DNA from: Winogradskya consettensis
GTDB lineage: Bacteria > Actinomycetota > Actinomycetes > Mycobacteriales > Micromonosporaceae
Length of the DNA: 64,000 bases
Direction: 5' to 3'
Assembly: GCF_018332715.1 (NCBI RefSeq)
Contig: NZ_BOQP01000042.1
Span: 48,370-112,369, forward strand
Positions 59,673-64,000 of the stretch are shown in pieces (within the stretch, counting starts at the first letter, position 1; each line of letters opens with the position of its first letter). A model generated the notes under the pieces. The model searched no databases, was not told where the DNA came from, and saw only the letters and a list, made by a program, of their open reading frames with translations. A program made the translations under genes and the position numbers.

Positions 59673-60647
59673 GTGACCGTCGTCAGCCCCCCGCCCCCCG
59701 TCGAGGAAACGGCGGCCCCTGCGGCTCGCCGCAAGCGCCGCATCATCGGCATGTCCATCTGGGCGGTGCTCTTCGCGGTCGGCACGTACTTCATCGGCGT
59801 GCCGACCAGCGACCCGCTCATCGCCTTCGGCTGGCTGTGGCTCGCCACCATCGCGTGGCGCAGCGACCTGCCCTGGCGCCAGCACCTGCTCTTCCTGCGT
59901 GACTGGCTGCCGATCGCGCTGCTGCTGGTGCTCTACAACGTCTCCCGCGCGTACGCCGACGACCTGTTCGCGCCGCACGTCTACCCGCTGATCCACGCCG
60001 ACGAGGCGATGTTCGGCTGGGCGACCGGCGATCTGGTCCCCACGGTGTGGCTCCAGGAACACCTCTACCGGCCCGACGTGGTGCAGTGGTGGGAGGTCGT
60101 GGTCTCGCTCGTCTACGTCTCGCACTTCCTCGCGGTGCCCACGATCGGTGTGCTGCTGTGGCTGCGCCAGCGCGAGCTGTGGGCCCGGTTCATGCGCCGG
60201 TGGTTCACGCTCAGCCTGTTCGGCCTGATCACGTACTTCCTCTACCCGGCCGCGCCGCCGTGGTGGGCATCCCTCTACGGCCAGCTCCCGCAGCACGTCG
60301 AGCGCATCTCGACGAACGGGTGGAACGCCATCGGGCTGCACAGCGCCGGCAACTCGCTCAACGCGCTGCAGGTCGACGCTGCCAACCCGGTCGCTGCGAT
60401 GCCTTCGCTGCACACGGCGTACGCCATGATGGCCGTCTCGTTCTTCCTGCCGATGGTGGCGAAGAAGTGGTGGCCGCTGCTGCTCGCCTATCCGCTCGCG
60501 ATGACCTTCACCCTGGTGTATTCCGGCGAGCACTACGTCATCGACGTGCTGGTCGGGTGGGCGTACGTAGCGGGCATCTTCCTGCTCGTGGGCTTCGCCG
60601 AGCGGTGGTGGGCCCGCCGTCGCGCTGCCGATAAGGTGTCCGCGTGA
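59673..60647 (+). CDS. PAP2-superfamily membrane phosphatase/transferase
   Basis: This 324-residue protein starts at GTG 59673, 11 bp after the peptidase stop. Six or seven TM helices and the two PAP2 motifs are visible: MPSLHTAYAMM with the active His, and YSGEHYVIDVLVGW with the second His and Asp. The pattern resembles inositol-phosphoceramide-synthase-like members of the family, so a role in lipid head-group transfer is possible but unproven. Its stop overlaps the dapB GTG (GTGA). Confidence 0.9.
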   Translation: MTVVSPPPPVEETAAPAARRKRRIIGMSIWAVLFAVGTYFIGVPTSDPLIAFGWLWLATIAWRSDLPWRQHLLFLRDWLPIALLLVLYNVSRAYADDLFAPHVYPLIHADEAMFGWATGDLVPTVWLQEHLYRPDVVQWWEVVVSLVYVSHFLAVPTIGVLLWLRQRELWARFMRRWFTLSLFGLITYFLYPAAPPWWASLYGQLPQHVERISTNGWNAIGLHSAGNSLNALQVDAANPVAAMPSLHTAYAMMAVSFFLPMVAKKWWPLLLAYPLAMTFTLVYSGEHYVIDVLVGWAYVAGIFLLVGFAERWWARRRAADKVSA

Positions 60648-61378
60648 CGATCCGAGTGGGTGTTCTGGGAGCTCGGGGCCGGATGGGCTCCGAGGCGTGC
60701 AAGGCGATCGAGGCGGCCGGCGATCTCGAGCTGGTGGCCACCGTCGTCCGTGGCGACAAGCTCGAAGACACCACGGACGCCGACGTCCTGGTCGACCTCA
60801 CCACGCCGGACGCTGTCATGGACAACCTGCGCTGGGCCATCGACCGGGGCATCCACGCGGTCGTCGGGGTCAGCGGCTTCGACGAGCAGCGCCTCGGCCA
60901 GGTCCGCGCGTGGCTCGCGGACCGTCCGGAGGTCGGCGTGCTGATCGCCCCCAACTTCGGCATCGGCGCGGTGCTGATGATGCAGTTCGCGGCCCGCGCG
61001 GCGAAGTATTTCGAGTCCGCCGAGATCATCGAGCAGCATCACCCGCGCAAGCTCGACGCCCCCAGCGGCACCGCCTCGCACACGGCCCGGCTGATCGGCG
61101 CCGCCCGGGCCGAGGCCGGCCTGGGGCCCATGCCGGATGCCACCAAGGAGGAGATGTCGGGGGCGCGGGGCACCGAGATCGACGGCGTACGCGTCCACTC
61201 GATCCGTGCCGCCGGCCTGGTCGCCCATCAGGAGGTGCTCTTCGGCACCACCGGGGAGACGCTCACGATCCGCCACGACAGCCTCGACCGGTCATCGTTC
61301 ATGCCCGGCGTGCTGCTCGGCGTCCGGACCATCCAGAGCCGGCCCGGTCTCACCGTCGGGCTGGACCCCCTGCTCTAG
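60644..61378 (+). CDS. dapB: 4-hydroxy-tetrahydrodipicolinate reductase
   Basis: This 244-residue enzyme of lysine and peptidoglycan-DAP synthesis has the nucleotide motif VGVLGARGRMG near its start. The catalytic/substrate motifs are EQHHPRKLDAPSGTA, with VDLTTPDAV in the middle, and the C-terminus is LLGVRTIQSRPGLTVGLD. It starts at GTG 60644 in a GTGA overlap with the PAP2 gene. Its TAG shares CTAG (61375-61378) with the stop of the convergent GNAT gene. Confidence 0.96.
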   Translation: MTIRVGVLGARGRMGSEACKAIEAAGDLELVATVVRGDKLEDTTDADVLVDLTTPDAVMDNLRWAIDRGIHAVVGVSGFDEQRLGQVRAWLADRPEVGVLIAPNFGIGAVLMMQFAARAAKYFESAEIIEQHHPRKLDAPSGTASHTARLIGAARAEAGLGPMPDATKEEMSGARGTEIDGVRVHSIRAAGLVAHQEVLFGTTGETLTIRHDSLDRSSFMPGVLLGVRTIQSRPGLTVGLDPLL

Positions 61379-61941
61379 CTCCCCTGTTCCAGGGAGACGT
61401 GCAGCCGCAGCTGGTTGACGAGCATGTCGTCGACGTCGAGGGCCCGGCCGACACCGTCGGGCTCCCAGCCGGCCGACACGAGGAATTTCCGCATCGCGTC
61501 GTCCGCCTCGTAGGCCCACGCCACCGCCGAGACGAAGCCGTCCTCCCGCCACAGGTCCACGGTGGCCTGCAGCAGCCGGCTGCCATGGCCGCGGCGTCCC
61601 CACCGCGGCTCCACCAGCAGATCGGTGATCGCGGCGACGTTGTCCGGGAGGGCCGGCTCCTCGGGCGCCAGCGCCTGCTCGTCGGCGGGCCCGGAGGCGG
61701 CGAAACCGATCACGGTCTGCGCGCTCTCGCTCTGCTCGACGGCGATCAGGACCCGGTGGCGGGGTGACGGGGTCGCGTCGATCGCCTCGGCCCAGCCCCG
61801 GGCCAGGTAGGCCTCGTCGAGGTTCGCGAGCACGTGGGCGGGGAACATCCGCCGATATGCCGTACGCCAGGTCGTGAGCTGGATGCGGGCGATCTCCGCG
61901 GCGTCCTCGGGACGGGCGGGACGGACGAAGCCGAGAGCCAT
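61375..61941 (-). CDS. GNAT-family acetyltransferase
   Basis: This 188-residue protein has the GNAT fold: MALGFVRPARPEDAAEIARIQLTTWRTAYRRMFP start region, the AcCoA-binding segment ITDLLVEPRWGRRGHGSRLLQATV (Arg-Arg-Gly-His-Gly-Ser) and the C-terminal strand. Substrate unknown. The start ATG is at 61941, divergent from the YcaQ-like gene by 100 bp. Confidence 0.9.
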   Translation of the reverse strand: MALGFVRPARPEDAAEIARIQLTTWRTAYRRMFPAHVLANLDEAYLARGWAEAIDATPSPRHRVLIAVEQSESAQTVIGFAASGPADEQALAPEEPALPDNVAAITDLLVEPRWGRRGHGSRLLQATVDLWREDGFVSAVAWAYEADDAMRKFLVSAGWEPDGVGRALDVDDMLVNQLRLHVSLEQGS

Positions 61942-62041
61942 GCCCGGCAGCCTACAGATCCACGATGTACGCCCGCCGCGGCAGTGTCACCACCGGGTTA
62001 CGGGGCGTCTTGTCGTACCCGTGGGCTAATCTCCTGCGACG

Positions 62042-63256
62042 ATGGCCGTTCCTGAATCCCTCAGCGTCGCCCAGGCCCGCCGCATCACGCTGGCGGCACA
62101 GGGCTTCACCGACCGCGCACCCGGCGGCGCCACCGACCTGCGCCACCTGCGCCGCGTCCTGCGCCGGCTCCACCTGATCCAGATGGACTCGGTCAACGTT
62201 CTCCAGCGCGCGCACTACATGCCGCTCTACAGCCGCCTGGGGCCGTACGACCCGGCGCTGCTGGAGCGTGCCGCCTACCGCAACCCGCGCGAGCTGTTCG
62301 AGTTCTGGGGTCACGAGGCATCGCTGATCACCGTCGACCTCCAGCCGCTGTTCCGCTGGCGGATGGCCCGCGCCAAGGACTACGCCTGGGGCAACATGGT
62401 CCGGATCGCCACCCAGCAGCCCGAGCTGGTCGCCCGCGTCCTCGGGGAGGTCCGCGACCGGGGCCCGATCACCGCCGCCGAGATCGAGCACGACGTCCCG
62501 CGCGCCAAGGACAACTGGGGCTGGAACTGGTCGGTGGTCAAGCAGGCTCTCGAGTGGCTCTTCTACTCGGGCGAGATCACCGCTGCCACGCGTACGAGCT
62601 CCTTCGCCCGCAGCTACGACCTGACCGAGCGCGTTCTGCCCCGGAAGGTCCTCGACACCCCGACGCCGCACCCGCAGGACGCCTTCCGCGCGCTGGTCGA
62701 GCTCGCGGCCCGCTCCCTGGGCGTCGCCGCCGAGGGGGAGCTCCGCGACTACTTCCGCCTCCCGGTCCTCGGCTTCAAGCAGGCCGTCGCCGAGCTGGTC
62801 GAGGACAAGGTCCTGCTCCCGGTCACGGTCAAAGGCTGGAAAGCCCCCACCTACCTGCATCACGAGGCGAAACTGCCCCGCCGCGTCCAGGCCGCCACCC
62901 TGGTCAGCCCGTTCGACCCGCTCATCTGGGAGCGGGCCCGCACCGAGCGACTCTTCGACATGAACTACCGCATCGAGATCTATGTCCCCGCGGCCCAGCG
63001 CCTCTACGGCTACTACGTCCTGCCGTTCCTGCTCGGCGACACCTTTGCCGCCCGCCTCGACCTCAAGGCCGATCGCAAGGCCGGCGTCCTGCAGATCCCC
63101 GCAGCCTGGCAGGAACCCGCCGCTGATCCCGGCGAGACCGCCGCTGCCCTGGCGGTCGAGCTCCGCCGCCTGGCGTCCTGGCTCGGCCTCTCCGCGATCA
63201 GCCCACCCGAACGAGGCGACCTGGCCGGCCCGCTCACCGCCGCCCTCAAAGCCTGA
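62042..63256 (+). CDS. YcaQ/AlkX-like winged-helix DNA glycosylase
   Basis: This 404-residue protein has the HTH_42 (winged-helix) layout of the YcaQ family, with the likely active-site QMD motif in LHLIQMDSVNVLQRAHY (about residues 44-60). The segments RNPRELFEFWGHEASLI and LVSPFDPLIWERARTERLF are also typical. Family members unhook interstrand cross-links or bulky N-alkyl adducts in antibiotic producers and other bacteria. The Q-x-D form groups it with the YcaQ/AlkX branch rather than AlkZ (Q-x-Q). ATG 62042. Confidence 0.88.
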   Translation: MAVPESLSVAQARRITLAAQGFTDRAPGGATDLRHLRRVLRRLHLIQMDSVNVLQRAHYMPLYSRLGPYDPALLERAAYRNPRELFEFWGHEASLITVDLQPLFRWRMARAKDYAWGNMVRIATQQPELVARVLGEVRDRGPITAAEIEHDVPRAKDNWGWNWSVVKQALEWLFYSGEITAATRTSSFARSYDLTERVLPRKVLDTPTPHPQDAFRALVELAARSLGVAAEGELRDYFRLPVLGFKQAVAELVEDKVLLPVTVKGWKAPTYLHHEAKLPRRVQAATLVSPFDPLIWERARTERLFDMNYRIEIYVPAAQRLYGYYVLPFLLGDTFAARLDLKADRKAGVLQIPAAWQEPAADPGETAAALAVELRRLASWLGLSAISPPERGDLAGPLTAALKA

Positions 63257-63322
63257 CCCGGCCCCTCTCCAGGCCTGATCGGTGGACAGCTGCGCTGTTG
63301 CGCCGGGTGTACCGTGGCCGCC

Positions 63323-63868
63323 ATGAGCAGCACGGCCACCCCGCAGCCCCCCGCACCCCCCAGCGCGGAGTGGGCGGGCTATCCGGGTTACGCGGGCTAC
63401 CCGCCGTACCCGCCGCCGAAGCAGGACCGGGTCTCCCGCTTCATCCAGTCGAAATGGCAGTCCTCCCCGCTCTGGGTGGCGCCCACGGCGATGTTGGTCT
63501 GCATGGCAGGCGCGGTCGGCTACACCCTCGCCTCGAATCCGGCAGCGGCCGACGCGGGCTCAGCCCCCACCTGCCTGCTGAAATACACCACCGGCTTCGT
63601 CTGCCCCGGCTGCGGCGGCACCCGCGCGGCCTGGTTCCTGCTCCACGGCGACATCCCGGCGGCAGCCCGCCACCACGCCCTGTTCGTCTTCGCCGTCCCG
63701 TTCCTGATCTACATGTACGTAGCCTGGGCCGCGAAACGGGTCTTCGGCTGGAAGATCCCCCAGCTGACCCTCACGCCCACGGTCCTGGGCATCTTCATCG
63801 CCGCCTGGGGCCTCTTCAGCATCGCCCGAAACCTCCCCTGGGCCCCCTTCACGTCCCTCTACGTCTGA
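63323..63868 (+). CDS. DUF2752 membrane protein
   Basis: This 181-residue protein has a Pro/Tyr-rich N-terminal tail (YPGYAGYPPYPPPK), an anchoring TM helix and three more TM segments. The DUF2752 motif is CPGCGGTRA after the first helix pair (TTGFVCPGCGGTRAAWFLLHGD) and DUF2752 function is unknown. ATG 63323 is used; GTG 63314 would add three residues (MAA). The gene is preceded by about 65 bp without a clear ribosome site. Confidence 0.85.
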   Translation: MSSTATPQPPAPPSAEWAGYPGYAGYPPYPPPKQDRVSRFIQSKWQSSPLWVAPTAMLVCMAGAVGYTLASNPAAADAGSAPTCLLKYTTGFVCPGCGGTRAAWFLLHGDIPAAARHHALFVFAVPFLIYMYVAWAAKRVFGWKIPQLTLTPTVLGIFIAAWGLFSIARNLPWAPFTSLYV

Positions 63869-64000
63869 CCCCCCACCTGCGGCGTGCACGGTTCACCTTC
63901 GAGAACCGTCCAGCGTGCGAAGCTTCCCCAGGCCAGGGCTGCTGCCCGGAGCGACCGAACGACGTAGCGACACCACGTCGGCTTCGGGGGCGGGGATTGC
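63869..64000. other. Right edge, 132 bp without a gene
   Basis: No supported ORF. A 7-bp hairpin ACGGTTC...GAACCGT lies near 63888-63909 and could be a terminator for the DUF2752 gene or part of the next gene's upstream region outside the window. Confidence 0.4.

Overview
The window is high-GC actinobacterial chromosome with frequent GTG starts, ATGA/GTGA stop-start overlaps and an F420-type oxidoreductase. Gene content fits a filamentous actinomycete; Micromonosporaceae (Actinoplanes/Micromonospora type) is my best guess from overall character, not from a marker gene. There is no phage, IS element, CRISPR array or rRNA. The left edge cuts an FAD oxidoreductase.

The backbone is two conserved housekeeping blocks. 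Block 1 (about 4.2-9.3 kb) is dxr - rip1 (site-2 protease) - ispG - GNAT: two MEP isoprenoid steps around an intramembrane protease. Block 2 (about 35.4-61.4 kb) is map - VIT-like transporter ... rimP - nusA - ylxR - infB - tRNA/rRNA-type methyltransferase - ylxP - rbfA - nrnA - small ORF - MATE pump - truB ... ribF - rpsO - pnp - M16 peptidase - PAP2 - dapB. From memory, the order matches the mycobacterial dxr-to-dapB region, including the glnA4-like / amidotransferase / aldehyde dehydrogenase / SDR / map neighbourhood.

Between the blocks (9.4-35.3 kb) lies regulation and transport. It holds a PadR regulator; an LLM oxidoreductase; an efflux operon (degenerate ABC ATPase, YhgE/Pip permease, TetR) with a candidate operator; a NatAB-like ABC exporter next to a NarL-type two-component system; a DUF998-ArsR pair; an SDR; and a MerR gene with an attenuator-like leader. 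It also holds a gamma-glutamyl-amine catabolic set (APC permease, glutamine-synthetase-like ligase, aldehyde dehydrogenase, SDR, two PuuD-like hydrolases). A 1.6-kb repeat-filled, gene-free island splits that set. The region ends with a 1213-residue protein joining histidine kinase, receiver, SpoIIE phosphatase and RsbW-like kinase domains, convergent with a STAS protein. In block 2, a TetR/SDR pair and an 878-residue hybrid kinase with a receiver protein sit between truB and ribF.

The most unusual items are these. (1) A relay of four tiny ORFs joined by ATGA/GTGA overlaps leads from ylxR into infB. (2) The MerR gene has a leader peptide followed by two mutually exclusive hairpins. (3) Intergenic gaps, often between convergent genes, hold many minisatellites (units of 48, 29, 42, 32 and 21 bp), and some repeats duplicate the stop codon of the gene beside them. 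(4) A tRNA-like cloverleaf lacks its D arm. (5) An ABC ATPase has lost its catalytic residues. (6) A probable 31-residue protein has no match that I recognise.
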